NCBI RefSeq assembly: GCF_017744015.1
Contig: NZ_JAGHRA010000003.1
Span: forward strand, 276,658-340,657
DNA length: 64,000 nt
From: Paracoccus sp. R12_2
GTDB lineage: Bacteria > Pseudomonadota > Alphaproteobacteria > Rhodobacterales > Rhodobacteraceae
Direction of reading: 5' to 3'
Both the position numbers and the translations under genes were made by a program. Positions 18,076 to 27,281 of this stretch are shown here, piece by piece. How positions within the stretch are numbered: the first letter of the stretch is position 1; each line of letters starts with the position of its first letter. The notes below the pieces were generated by a model. That model was not told where the DNA came from. It saw only the letters and a program-made list of their open reading frames with translations, and ran no database searches.

Positions 18076-18528
18076 ATGGCCGACGTCGTCAAACGGGTCA
18101 GCCGGAAGGGCCGCGGGCGGCGGCGCAACTCCCCCATGTCCGAGATCAACGTCACGCCTTTCGTGGATGTGATGCTGGTGCTGCTGGTGATCTTCATGGT
18201 GGCAGCCCCGCTGATGACCTCTGGCGTGCCCCTGAACCTGCCCAAGACCGCGGCAACCGCCGTGCCTTCGGAACCCGAGGAGCCGCTGGTCATCTCGATC
18301 CCCGCAGAGGGCGCGATCACGCTGATGAACGAGCCGGTCGGCGATGAAGAGGTCGTCGGCAGACTGCGCGCCGTGCTGGAGGAACGTCAGAGCGACAAGA
18401 TCTTCCTGCGCGCCGACGGCACGATCCCCTATGCCCGCGTGGTCCAGGTCATGGGCGCGCTGAACGCCGCCGGATACACCAATATCGTGCTGGTCACCGA
18501 TACCGGCGGCCCGCGCATGGATGGCTGA
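18076..18528 (+). CDS. tolR: Tol-Pal system subunit TolR
   Basis: 150 residues. A basic N-terminus precedes M-S-E-I-N-V-T-P-F-V-D-V-M-L-V-L-L, where the membrane aspartate (D of F-V-D) is the proton-binding residue of the ExbD/TolR family. The periplasmic C-terminal domain ends G-A-L-N-A-A-G-Y. The start at 18076 gives the family N-terminus; an in-frame ATG at 18055 lies inside tolQ. Confidence 0.96.
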   Translation: MADVVKRVSRKGRGRRRNSPMSEINVTPFVDVMLVLLVIFMVAAPLMTSGVPLNLPKTAATAVPSEPEEPLVISIPAEGAITLMNEPVGDEEVVGRLRAVLEERQSDKIFLRADGTIPYARVVQVMGALNAAGYTNIVLVTDTGGPRMDG

Positions 18529-18531
18529 TCC

Positions 18532-20313
18532 ATGGAGGAACGCGACGGCCGCATTGGATACTGGGTTTCGGGGATCGCGCATCTTTCGCTGATCCTGTGG
18601 GCGCTTCTGGGCGGTGCGTTGTTCAGGCCGCAGCCTTCGATGCCGGTCCGAACCAGCGAGGTCGCCACCATGAGCGGCGCGGAGTTCGAGGAATACGCCG
18701 CCGCCTCTCGCGGGGCCGGGCCGGTCTCCAGCGAGGCGACGGCCGTCGCGACGATGCCTGAACCCGAAACCGAGGAGACGGCCGGCGAAGCACCGGCCGA
18801 CGCCAGCGCACCCGATGCAGAAGATGCGGCGCAGGAACTTGCGCAACCGGACGACGGTTCTGACGCGCAGCCGGATCTGAGCGATTTCCAGGATCGCGAC
18901 CCGATCGACGTGGCCAGCGACCTGCCCGAGGCACCGCCCGCCCCCGAGCCACAGGAAACCGTGCCCGACACGCCAGCCGCGACGGTTGCGCCCTCGGCGG
19001 CCCTGCCGCCTGCCCCGCCGTCGGCACCTGCACAAGACGAAGCCGCCGCTCCGGTTCCGCCCCGTTCGGCGTTGGCGCTGGACGACTCTCCCCGCCCGAA
19101 TGAGCGGCCCGAAGACCTGGTCGAGGCATATCAGGCACGCATCGCTGCGCAGCAGGAAGCCGCCCGGCAGGCAGCTGCCGAAGCCGAAGCGCAGGCCGAA
19201 GCGGAACGACAGGCGGCGCAGGAAGCCGCGCGCCAGGAGGCCGAAAGACAGGCCGCAGCCGAGCGTGAACGCCAGCAAGCCGAAGTCGCCGCACAAGCAG
19301 AAGCCGAGGCGCAGGCCGAGGCAGAGCGTCAGGCCCAGGAGGCGGCGCGCGAGGAACGGCAACGTCAGGCCGCCGAGGCGCAGGCGGAAGAGGAACGCAG
19401 GGCCGAAGAAGCCCGCCGCGAGGAAGAACGCCAAGCGGCCGAGGCGGCCGCGCGCGAAGCTGAAGAGCGCCGCGCCGAAGAGGAACGCCGGCAAGCCGAA
19501 CAAGCCGCGCGCGAAGAAGAGGAACGCCGCGCCGCCCAAGAGGCCGCGGAGGCTGAGGAAAGACGGCAGGCCGCCGAGCGCGCAGCCCAAGAGGCAGAGG
19601 AACGTCGCGCCGCTGCGGAACGCGAGGCAGAAGAACGCGAGGCTGCCGACCGGCAGGCGCTGGAAGATGCGCTTCGCGAGGCCCAGGATGGCGATGCGGG
19701 CGCCGAGGGGCAGGACACGGCCTCGACCGGCGACACGGTCGGCGGCAACCGGCAGCGCATCGAAGGCGGCGACGGTGCGTCGGCGGCACAGGATCCGCTG
19801 GCGGCTGCACTGTCGGGCGCGCTGTCGGGCAGCACATCGCAGGACAGCGGTGACACGCCGGACGCCGAGACTCAGCCTCAGCCGGATCCGCTGCAACTGA
19901 ACCCGGTGCCGATCACGCCGACGCCCCTGCCCGACCCGGATCAGCGGTCCGAGGCCGAGACCGGAACCGGGGGGGCTGCGCCGCTTGGCCAGCCCCTTTC
20001 GATTTCCGAACGCGACGGTTTCAGAACCGCGATCCAGCAATGCTGGAACGTCGGCGCGTTGTCGCTGGAGGCCGCGCGGATGGATGTCTCGGTCGAGTTC
20101 AGGATGACACCGGATGGACGGCCCGACCCCGCCAGCCTGCGGATGGTCGATCAACGCGGCGGATCACAGACCGCTGCCCAGAACGCTTTCGAGGTCGCGC
20201 GCCGCGCGATCATCATGTGCGGGCGCAGCGGCTATGAGCTTCCGCCCGGAAAATACGGCCGCTGGCGCGAAGTGATTGTTGATTTTCGCCCCGACGGCAT
20301 CGGATTCGAATGA
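18532..20313 (+). CDS. tolA: Tol-Pal envelope protein TolA
   Basis: 593 residues: one N-terminal membrane helix (about 11-31), an acidic proline-rich region (about 60-195), a very long A/E/R/Q coiled coil (about 200-385), a G/D/P linker and a C-terminal globular domain (about 485-593) with F-R-T-A-I-Q-Q-C-W-N, the TolA domain III signature. It bridges the inner membrane TolQR motor to TolB-Pal. The coiled-coil DNA is repetitive and creates long open frames on other strands that are not genes. It is longer than E. coli TolA (421). Confidence 0.93.
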   Translation: MEERDGRIGYWVSGIAHLSLILWALLGGALFRPQPSMPVRTSEVATMSGAEFEEYAAASRGAGPVSSEATAVATMPEPETEETAGEAPADASAPDAEDAAQELAQPDDGSDAQPDLSDFQDRDPIDVASDLPEAPPAPEPQETVPDTPAATVAPSAALPPAPPSAPAQDEAAAPVPPRSALALDDSPRPNERPEDLVEAYQARIAAQQEAARQAAAEAEAQAEAERQAAQEAARQEAERQAAAERERQQAEVAAQAEAEAQAEAERQAQEAAREERQRQAAEAQAEEERRAEEARREEERQAAEAAAREAEERRAEEERRQAEQAAREEEERRAAQEAAEAEERRQAAERAAQEAEERRAAAEREAEEREAADRQALEDALREAQDGDAGAEGQDTASTGDTVGGNRQRIEGGDGASAAQDPLAAALSGALSGSTSQDSGDTPDAETQPQPDPLQLNPVPITPTPLPDPDQRSEAETGTGGAAPLGQPLSISERDGFRTAIQQCWNVGALSLEAARMDVSVEFRMTPDGRPDPASLRMVDQRGGSQTAAQNAFEVARRAIIMCGRSGYELPPGKYGRWREVIVDFRPDGIGFE

Positions 20314-20373
20314 TGGCGCATAGGCACGATAACCGGGTTTCGCGCCGCCGCCGATACGACTAGAGAGGACGAC

Positions 20374-21693
20374 ATGTTCCGGACCCTGACATTTGCCCTG
20401 GCCCTTGGCCTGACCACCGCCCCGTTCACCGCCCTGCCCGCACTGGCGCAGGACGTCCCCTTGCGCATCGAGATCACCGACGGCGTGGTCGAACCGATGC
20501 CGATCGCGATCCCCGCGTTCTTCGGCGATGACGAAGTGGCCCGGAAGGTCCGCGATGTGGTCGCCTCGGATCTGACCGGGACCGGACTGTTCCGCGAAAT
20601 CCCGGCTGACGCGCAGATCGCAAGGCCCGACAGTTTTTCCGATGCGATCGCCTACGAGGATTGGCGTGCGATCAACGCACAGGCGCTGGTGACCGCCGAG
20701 GTGACCCAGGCCGGCGAGGATATCAGCGTCAAGTTCCGGCTGTTCGACGTGTTCGCGGGCCAACAGCAGGGCGACGGGATGCAGTTCGACGCCCGCGCCG
20801 GTGACTGGCGTCGTGCCGCCCACAAGATCGCCGATCAGATCTATTCGCGCCTGACCGGCGAGGCACCGTATTTCGACAGCCGCGTGGCCTTCGTGCAGGA
20901 GACCGGGCCCAAGAACGCCCGGATCAAACGGATCGGCGTGATGGATTACGACGGCGCCAACACGCTGTGGATGACCGACAGCTCCTCGCTGGTCCTGGCT
21001 CCTCAATTCTCGCCCGACGGCAAGTCCTTGCTGTATGTCAGCTATGACAGCGGCTTTCCCCAGATCCGGGTGATGGACGTGGCCAGCGTGTCCTCGCGGC
21101 CACTGACCCAAAGCGGCGACAGCATGGCCTTTGCGCCGCGTCATTCCCCGGATGGGCGCTGGGTCGTGTATTCGCTGGAAAAGGGCGGAAACACAGACAT
21201 CTACCTGATGGATGCCGCGACCGGGGCGCAACGCGCCCTGACCGACGCGCCCTCGATCGAGACATCGCCCAGCTTCAGCCCCGACGGCAAGCGGATCGTG
21301 TTCGAATCCGACCGTTCCGGCACGCCGCAACTGTATATCGTCGGCCTCGAGGGTGGCGAACCCACGCGGATCAGCTTCGGCGATGGGCGCTATGGCTCGC
21401 CCGCGTGGTCGCCCAAGGGCGACATGATCGCCTATACCCACCAGGTCGGCGAGAAATTCCATATCGGCGTCATGCGGACCGATGGCTCGAACGAGAAAAA
21501 CCTGACGGAATCTTTCCTTGACGAGGGTCCGACCTGGGCGCCCAATGGGCGCGTTGTGATGTTCACGCGCGTGACACCGGGCGGCAACGGTCAGCCCCGG
21601 CTGCATTCGGTGGACATCACCGGCCGGAACATGCGGCCGCTTGATCTTGACTTTGCTGCCTCGGACCCGTCTTGGGGTCCGCTGATGCCGTGA
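20374..21693 (+). CDS. tolB: Tol-Pal periplasmic beta-propeller protein TolB
   Basis: 439 residues: a signal peptide ending A-L-A-Q (about 26), an N-terminal alpha/beta domain and a C-terminal six-bladed propeller with repeated P-x-F-S-P-D-G-K and S-P-D-G-R-W units (about 200-425). TolB binds Pal and TolA in turn. GAGAGGA precedes the ATG. The family length and ending (S-D-P-S-W-G-P) are complete. Confidence 0.97.
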   Translation: MFRTLTFALALGLTTAPFTALPALAQDVPLRIEITDGVVEPMPIAIPAFFGDDEVARKVRDVVASDLTGTGLFREIPADAQIARPDSFSDAIAYEDWRAINAQALVTAEVTQAGEDISVKFRLFDVFAGQQQGDGMQFDARAGDWRRAAHKIADQIYSRLTGEAPYFDSRVAFVQETGPKNARIKRIGVMDYDGANTLWMTDSSSLVLAPQFSPDGKSLLYVSYDSGFPQIRVMDVASVSSRPLTQSGDSMAFAPRHSPDGRWVVYSLEKGGNTDIYLMDAATGAQRALTDAPSIETSPSFSPDGKRIVFESDRSGTPQLYIVGLEGGEPTRISFGDGRYGSPAWSPKGDMIAYTHQVGEKFHIGVMRTDGSNEKNLTESFLDEGPTWAPNGRVVMFTRVTPGGNGQPRLHSVDITGRNMRPLDLDFAASDPSWGPLMP

Positions 21694-21733
21694 ACAAGCC
21701 GACCGACGCGAGAATCGCCCGAAGGATGACCCG

Positions 21734-22267
21734 ATGCCCCCCTGGATGAAGCCCGCCTCTGCCGCCTGCTTGCTGATCCTTGCAGCCTGCGCACAACCCG
21801 CGCCGCCGGCGCAGCAGGTCTATGATCCCTACGCCAATTCCGGTTCCGGCGCCCTGTATCAGGGCGATCTGGCCGGGGGCACGCTTGGTGCCGAGGCATC
21901 GGCGCAGTATTTCAGCCAGCAGGTCGGGGATACCGTCCTGTTCCCCTCTGGCCAGACCGCGCTGACGCCGGATGCCCGCGCGGTGCTGGCGCGGCAGGCC
22001 GAATGGCTGAACAAGCACGGCAATTTCTCGGCGGTCCTTCAGGGCCACGCCGAAGAGACCGGCACACGCGAATACAACCTCGCGCTGGGTGCGCGCCGCG
22101 CCAGTGCAGTGCAGGAATACCTGATCGCCCAAGGGGTCGGCTCCGACCGGATCCGCACCCTCAGCTTCGGCAAGGAACGACCGGCCGAGACCTGTTCGGA
22201 CGAGGCGTGCTATGCCAAGAATCGCCGGGTCGTGACGGTCGTCAGCGAAACCGGGGCCGGATCGTGA
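21734..22267 (+). CDS. pal: peptidoglycan-associated lipoprotein Pal
   Basis: 177 residues. The lipobox L-I-L-A-A-C places the lipidated cysteine at C19. The C-terminal OmpA-like domain (about 70-175) has V-L-F-P-S-G-Q-T-A-L and G-H-A-E-E-T-G-T-R-E-Y-N, which hold meso-diaminopimelate of peptidoglycan. It anchors the outer membrane and is the end target of the Tol motor. GAAGGA lies seven bases before the ATG at 21734, which argues against the internal ATG at 21746. Confidence 0.96.
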   Translation: MPPWMKPASAACLLILAACAQPAPPAQQVYDPYANSGSGALYQGDLAGGTLGAEASAQYFSQQVGDTVLFPSGQTALTPDARAVLARQAEWLNKHGNFSAVLQGHAEETGTREYNLALGARRASAVQEYLIAQGVGSDRIRTLSFGKERPAETCSDEACYAKNRRVVTVVSETGAGS

Positions 22268-23208
22268 TTCGCGGGCTGGCCGCACTGTTGATCCTGGTGC
22301 CGCTGGCCCTGCCGGTCGCGGCACAGGAACCGACGCTGGCCGATCTGCGTGGCCAGTTGTCGTCACTGCGCAGCGATCTTCAGTCCCTGCGCGCCGAACT
22401 TGTGGCCTCGGGTGCGTCCGGTTTCCAGGCCGCAGGCGGCGAGAGCGCCATCGACCGCATGAACTGGATGGAACAGCAGATCGCACGACTGACCGGCCAG
22501 ACCGAGCAGTTGCAGAACCGGATCAACCGGATCGTCGAAGACGGCACACGCCGGATCGGAGATATAGAATTCCGGCTGTGCGAGATGGACGAAACCTGCG
22601 ACCTGGGCGCGCTGACCACGCCAGAACTGGGCGGTCTGGCCTCGGGCGGGGCGACGGCAGTCCAGGTGGCACCGTCACAGCCAGCCGATGTCATGCCGGA
22701 CGGCACGGAAAAGGCGACGACAGCGGCGGAACAGGCCGATTTCGACATGGCCAACGAGGCGCTGAAAAGCGGGGATTTCCAGCGCGCGGCGCAACTGTTC
22801 GGGGCGGTCGCCGACAAGCACGCCGGCGGCCCGCTGACGGCCGAGGCATTGTTCCTGCGGGGCGCGGCCTTGGACAGCGGCGGTAAACCCAAGGCCGCCG
22901 CCGCCGCATGGCTGGAAGGATTTGCGGCGGCGCCCGACGGGCCGCGCGCGGCGCAAAGCCTTCTGGGTATCGCGCGGGTAATCGCCGCCGACGGCGATCC
23001 GATGGCCGCCTGCCTGTATCTGGCCGAGATCCCGGCGCGTTTTCCCGGCAGCGAACATGCGGCCGAGGCGGAACGCAGGATGACGGTACTGAACTGCGGC
23101 AATCTGGATCTTGGCCTGTCAGGCGCAGATCCCACCCTGCCGGACGGCGCCGTCGATTTCGGGGATCTGGACCCCGAGGCTGCCGCCGACCTGGCCGAGT
23201 ACGAGTGA
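22264..23208 (+). CDS. cpoB: cell division coordinator CpoB (YbgF)
   Basis: 314 residues from a GTG at 22264 that overlaps the pal stop (GTGA). A signal peptide ends P-V-A-A-Q (about 21), followed by an N-terminal coiled coil (about 25-90) and C-terminal TPR repeats (about 160-290). CpoB links Tol function to septal peptidoglycan synthesis. The frame is open back to 22003 inside pal, but only the GTG start gives an export signal. Confidence 0.9.
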   Translation: MIRGLAALLILVPLALPVAAQEPTLADLRGQLSSLRSDLQSLRAELVASGASGFQAAGGESAIDRMNWMEQQIARLTGQTEQLQNRINRIVEDGTRRIGDIEFRLCEMDETCDLGALTTPELGGLASGGATAVQVAPSQPADVMPDGTEKATTAAEQADFDMANEALKSGDFQRAAQLFGAVADKHAGGPLTAEALFLRGAALDSGGKPKAAAAAWLEGFAAAPDGPRAAQSLLGIARVIAADGDPMAACLYLAEIPARFPGSEHAAEAERRMTVLNCGNLDLGLSGADPTLPDGAVDFGDLDPEAAADLAEYE

Positions 23209-23218
23209 TCCCGGCATC

Positions 23219-24454
23219 ATGACGACGCGCGCCGCCGATCCATCCGCGCGCATCCGCGACACGCTGGACCGGCTGGCCGGCGACATGCCGGCGCTGGGTG
23301 TGGCGGTCTCGGGCGGCGGCGATTCGATTGCACTGATGCATATCATCGCGGACTGGGCGTGCGGACGCCGGGTGATGATCGCCACCGTCGATCACGGCCT
23401 GCGCGCGGCCAGCGCGGACGAGGCGCATCACGTGCATCGCTCGGCGCTGGCCTTGGGTCTGCAGCACGCCACCCTTCTGTGGCAGCGCGACACGACCGCA
23501 GGCAACCTGATGGCCAGCGCCCGCGACGCACGGCTGCGGCTGCTGTCGGGTTGGGCACGGCGCAACGACCTTCCTGCCGTTGTCCTGGGCCACACGCGCG
23601 ATGATCAGGCCGAAACGCTGATGATGCGGCTGGAACGCGGGTCTGGCATCGACGGGCTGGCGGGAATGGCGGACTGGCGCGACGCCTTCGGGATGCGCTG
23701 GCTGCGTCCCATGCTGGATGTGGGCCGGGACGAGTTGCGCGACTGGCTGCGCGGACGCGGGATCGGCTGGATCGACGACCCCAGCAACGACAATGACGAC
23801 TTCGACCGCATCCGAGTCCGCAAGGCGATCGCGTCGATCGGTCTTGATACGGCGGCGCTGGCGCGGGCGGCCCAACATATCGGTGCGGCGCGTGATGCGT
23901 TGGCCCACTACGCCGCCGAAGCCGCATCAGAGGCCGTAATCGAAAACGGTCGCATCATCTTGTCCCGACGACCGCTTCGCGACGCGCCGACGGAAATCCG
24001 ACGCCGCCTGCTGGTCGCGGCCTGCCGCTGGATCACCGGCGCCGACTATCCCCCGCGCCGTGCCACCCTGCTGCATGCCTTGCAGGCGCTGGCATCCGGC
24101 AGCCGGGTCACACTTGACGGCGCGCTGATCGAACCGGCAGGCGACCGGATCCGGATCGGGCGCGAGCCCGCAGCGGCGATCCGCGCCGGGGACGGTTGCG
24201 GCCCCGTCTGGGACAATCGCTGGAAGATCGACGGACTGACCCCGGGTCAGACGGTTTCCGCGCTGGGATTCCCGTCCCTGCGCGAGATCGCCTGGCGTGG
24301 GCGCGGCCTGTCCCGGGACGACGCCGCCGCAAGCCCCGCGATCCGTCAGGACGGCAGGCTGATCGCCGCGCCGCTGCTGCGGCCCGCTGCGAATATCCGG
24401 ATTCGGCCGGTCCGCGACGCGGCGGATTTTCGCAGTCTGCTGATGGCGCATTGA
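23219..24454 (+). CDS. tilS: tRNA(Ile)-lysidine synthase
   Basis: 411 residues. The PP-loop S-G-G-G-D-S is at 31-36. The enzyme adenylates C34 of tRNA-Ile2 (CAU) and attaches lysine so that it reads AUA; it is essential. R-D-D-Q-A-E-T-L-M-M-R-L-x-R-G-S-G is the second conserved block. ATG at 23219 is preferred because upstream in-frame codons lie in cpoB. It usually sits before ftsH, as here. Confidence 0.95.
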   Translation: MTTRAADPSARIRDTLDRLAGDMPALGVAVSGGGDSIALMHIIADWACGRRVMIATVDHGLRAASADEAHHVHRSALALGLQHATLLWQRDTTAGNLMASARDARLRLLSGWARRNDLPAVVLGHTRDDQAETLMMRLERGSGIDGLAGMADWRDAFGMRWLRPMLDVGRDELRDWLRGRGIGWIDDPSNDNDDFDRIRVRKAIASIGLDTAALARAAQHIGAARDALAHYAAEAASEAVIENGRIILSRRPLRDAPTEIRRRLLVAACRWITGADYPPRRATLLHALQALASGSRVTLDGALIEPAGDRIRIGREPAAAIRAGDGCGPVWDNRWKIDGLTPGQTVSALGFPSLREIAWRGRGLSRDDAAASPAIRQDGRLIAAPLLRPAANIRIRPVRDAADFRSLLMAH

Positions 24455-24476
24455 ACCTGCGGCGATAATCCCTATT
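24451..24476 (+). promoter_or_regulatory. candidate RpoH (heat-shock) promoter of ftsH
   Basis: TTGAAC at 24451-24456 overlaps the tilS stop, and CCTATTTT begins at 24471. With the preceding A the -35 reads ATTGAA against CTTGAA, and the -10 fits the C-Y-T-A-T-N-T pattern reported for alphaproteobacterial RpoH. The spacing is plausible, and transcription would start about 30 bases before the ftsH ribosome-binding site. Confidence 0.42.
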
Positions 24477-24511
24477 TTCATCCTAAACCGATTTCCGCCG
24501 GAGGACCCATT

Positions 24512-26404
24512 TTGGGCAACGCACGCAACCTGGCCTTCTGGGTCGTCCTGTTCCTGATGATTCTGGCGCTGTTCAACCTGTTCAGCGACGGAACCGCGAC
24601 GATGAACAGCCGCCAGATCAGCTATTCCGACTTCATCGAACGCGTGGACAACGATCAGGTCTCGGCGGTGACCATCGACGGCGAGGACCTTCAGATCACC
24701 GGCAGTGACGGTCAGCAATATGTCTCGGTCCGGCCGCAGGGCGAGGAAATCGCCGACAAGCTGATCGCCAAGAATGTCGAGGTGAAGGTCGTCAAGCAGC
24801 AGCAGTCGGGCTTCATGTCCCTGCTGGGTGTCTGGCTGCCCTTCATCCTGCTGATCGGCGTCTGGATCTTCTTCATGAACCGCATGCAGGGCGGCGGCAA
24901 AGGCGGCGCGATGGGCTTTGGCAAGTCGCGCGCCAAGCTGCTGACCGAAAAGCACGGTCGTGTCACCTTTGACGACGTGGCGGGCATCGACGAGGCCAAG
25001 GAGGAACTTGAGGAAATCGTCGAATTCCTGCGCAACCCGCAGAAATTCAGCCGCCTGGGCGGCAAGATCCCGAAAGGCGCGCTGCTGGTCGGTCCTCCGG
25101 GCACCGGCAAGACCCTGCTGGCCCGCGCCATCGCCGGCGAGGCGGGCGTGCCGTTCTTCACGATTTCGGGTTCGGACTTCGTCGAAATGTTTGTCGGCGT
25201 CGGCGCCTCGCGCGTCCGCGACATGTTTGAACAAGCCAAGAAAAGCGCCCCCTGCATCGTCTTCATCGACGAGATCGACGCCGTGGGCCGGTCACGCGGC
25301 GTCGGCATCGGCGGCGGCAATGACGAACGCGAACAGACGCTGAACCAGCTGCTGGTCGAGATGGACGGCTTCGAGGCCAATGAGGGCATCATCATCATCG
25401 CGGCAACCAACCGCAAGGATGTGCTGGACCCTGCCCTGCTGCGCCCCGGCCGCTTTGACCGTCAGATCCATGTTCCCAATCCCGATATCAAGGGCCGCGA
25501 AAAGATCCTGTCGGTGCATTCCCGCAAGGTGCCGGTCGGCCCCGATGTCGATCTGCGCATCATCGCACGCGGCACGCCGGGCTTTTCGGGTGCCGACCTG
25601 ATGAACCTGGTGAACGAGGCGGCGCTGATGGCCGCCCGGATCGGCCGGCGTTTCGTCAGCATGGAGGATTTCGAGAACGCCAAGGACAAGGTGATGCTGG
25701 GCGTCGAGCGCCGCAGCATGGTCCTGACCCCCGAGCAGAAGGAAAAGACCGCCTATCACGAATCCGGTCACGCCATCGTCGGTCTGTCGATGCCCAAATG
25801 CGATCCGGTCTACAAGGCGACGATCATTCCGCGCGGCGGCGCGCTGGGGATGGTCGTATCGCTGCCCGAAATGGATCGGCTGAATTTCCACAAGGACGAG
25901 GCCAAGCAGAAGCTGGCGATGACCATGGCCGGCAAGGCCGCCGAGATCATCAAGTATGGTGAGGAAGGCGTCAGCAACGGCCCTGCGGGCGACATTCAGC
26001 AGGCCAGCCAGCTGGCGCGGGCGATGGTCATGCGCTGGGGCATGTCGGACAAGGTCGGCAATATCGACTATGCCGAGGCGCATGAGGGCTATTCCGGCAA
26101 TACTGGCGGCTTCTCGGTCTCGGCGGCGACGAAGGAGCTGATCGAACAGGAAGTCCGCGACCTGATCGAGGAAGGCTATGTCGAGGCCCGGCGCGTCCTA
26201 TTGGAGAAGAACGAGGAATTCGAACGTCTGGCGCAGGGCCTGTTGGAATTCGAGACGCTGACCGGCGAGGAGATCGGCAAGATCATCCGCGGCGAGGCGC
26301 TGGGGGGCGACGACGACACGCCCGGCAGCGGCATTCCCTCGGTGACGGCGATTTCCAAGGCCGGGAAACCGGCCGCGCCGGGTGGCGATCCCGCCCCTGC
26401 CTGA
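24512..26404 (+). CDS. ftsH: ATP-dependent zinc metalloprotease FtsH
   Basis: 630 residues: two membrane helices (about 7-26 and 105-125) around a periplasmic domain, an AAA+ module with Walker A G194-P-P-G-T-G-K-T201 and Walker B I-V-F-I-D-E-I-D, and the zinc protease motif H416-E-S-G-H420. It degrades misassembled membrane proteins and regulators such as LpxC or RpoH. The start is TTG at 24512; GGAGGA at 24500-24505 fixes it, and no ATG is available before the first helix. The C-terminal tail is rich in G, D and P. Confidence 0.96.
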   Translation: MGNARNLAFWVVLFLMILALFNLFSDGTATMNSRQISYSDFIERVDNDQVSAVTIDGEDLQITGSDGQQYVSVRPQGEEIADKLIAKNVEVKVVKQQQSGFMSLLGVWLPFILLIGVWIFFMNRMQGGGKGGAMGFGKSRAKLLTEKHGRVTFDDVAGIDEAKEELEEIVEFLRNPQKFSRLGGKIPKGALLVGPPGTGKTLLARAIAGEAGVPFFTISGSDFVEMFVGVGASRVRDMFEQAKKSAPCIVFIDEIDAVGRSRGVGIGGGNDEREQTLNQLLVEMDGFEANEGIIIIAATNRKDVLDPALLRPGRFDRQIHVPNPDIKGREKILSVHSRKVPVGPDVDLRIIARGTPGFSGADLMNLVNEAALMAARIGRRFVSMEDFENAKDKVMLGVERRSMVLTPEQKEKTAYHESGHAIVGLSMPKCDPVYKATIIPRGGALGMVVSLPEMDRLNFHKDEAKQKLAMTMAGKAAEIIKYGEEGVSNGPAGDIQQASQLARAMVMRWGMSDKVGNIDYAEAHEGYSGNTGGFSVSAATKELIEQEVRDLIEEGYVEARRVLLEKNEEFERLAQGLLEFETLTGEEIGKIIRGEALGGDDDTPGSGIPSVTAISKAGKPAAPGGDPAPA

Positions 26405-26437
26405 CGGTTTTCAGTCAGGATCATGGGACTGAAATGG

Positions 26438-26470
26438 ACGCGGAGGCAGATCGACGGATCGCCTCCGCGT
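26438..26470. terminator. terminator between convergent ftsH and siderophore importer
   Basis: A ten-base perfect stem (26438-26447 with 26461-26470) continues, after one bulged A, as GATC pairing with GATC around a GACG loop. T-rich sequence (TTTCGCGTTTCTGT) follows on the plus strand. Its place between convergent genes suits a terminator, stronger on the plus strand. Confidence 0.7.
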
Positions 26471-26519
26471 TTCGCGTTTCTGTCCCCTTGTCGGGGCATG
26501 CACGGGGCATCGCCGCCTT

Positions 26520-27281
26520 TCAGACGGCAACGACCACCGGGTGGCCCCGGCATTCCTCGACGGCGAGGCTTGTGTCGAACAGATCGCTCAGATCCCGGCT
26601 GGTCATCACCTCGGCCCGGGGCCCGCTGCGGACAAGCTGGCCGTCGCGCAGGCTCAGAACCCAATCAGCGTATCTTGCGGCCATCCCCAGATCATGCAGC
26701 ACGATCACCACGCCTCGCGCATCCGGGCCGGGCCTGGACAGCGACCACAGCCGGTCCATGATGTCGCGCGCATAGCGCGGATCCAGCGCGGAAAGCGGCT
26801 CGTCCAACAGCATCCACGGCGTCGCCTGGGCATACGCCATGGCGACATAGGCACGCTGCCGCTGCCCGCCCGACAGGCTGTCGATGCTGCGCCCTGCCAG
26901 TTCCTGCAGGTCGAACTCGGTCAGTGCCGCCTGAACCAGATCCCTGTCATGCGGGCCGGGACGGCCCCGATGATGCGGCCAGCGACCAAAGCCGACCAGA
27001 TCGCTGACAGTCAGCCGCGGCACGATCATCGGGCTTTGCGTCAGCAGCGCGACAAGATGCGCCCGAAGCTGCGGGCGGGCGGCGGCGATATCCGTATCGC
27101 CAACCATCACCCGCCCCTGCGCGGCTGGCAGCAGCCCCGCCATGGCGTGAAGCAACGTCGATTTTCCGGCCCCGTTCGGTCCGATCAGGGCGGTCAATCC
27201 GGTCCGGGGAATTCGCGCCTGCAGTCCGTGCAGGACGGTTCGGCCATCGCGGTCGATGCACAGGTCTTCCAGATGGATCAT
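26520..27281 (-). CDS. iron-siderophore ABC transporter, ATP-binding protein
   Basis: 253 residues. Walker A is G34-P-N-G-A-G-K-S41, the signature L-S-G-G-Q-R-Q-R is near 140, and Walker B is W-M-L-L-D-E-P. It resembles the FepC/FecE/YclP group that powers import of ferric siderophores. Last gene of a four-gene unit; its start overlaps the upstream permease stop (ATGA). Confidence 0.92.
   Translation of the reverse strand: MIHLEDLCIDRDGRTVLHGLQARIPRTGLTALIGPNGAGKSTLLHAMAGLLPAAQGRVMVGDTDIAAARPQLRAHLVALLTQSPMIVPRLTVSDLVGFGRWPHHRGRPGPHDRDLVQAALTEFDLQELAGRSIDSLSGGQRQRAYVAMAYAQATPWMLLDEPLSALDPRYARDIMDRLWSLSRPGPDARGVVIVLHDLGMAARYADWVLSLRDGQLVRSGPRAEVMTSRDLSDLFDTSLAVEECRGHPVVVAV

Noticed and set aside
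19138..19690. Short repeated DNA units that at first sight resemble a repeat array.
   Set aside because: They encode the TolA coiled coil in frame, vary in length and have no spacers, so this is not CRISPR or a satellite.
17839..20154. A 771-codon open frame on the minus strand opposite tolA.
   Set aside because: It mirrors the repetitive A/E/R coiled-coil of TolA, has an arginine, leucine and glycine-biased composition and overlaps genes with clear family features on the plus strand.
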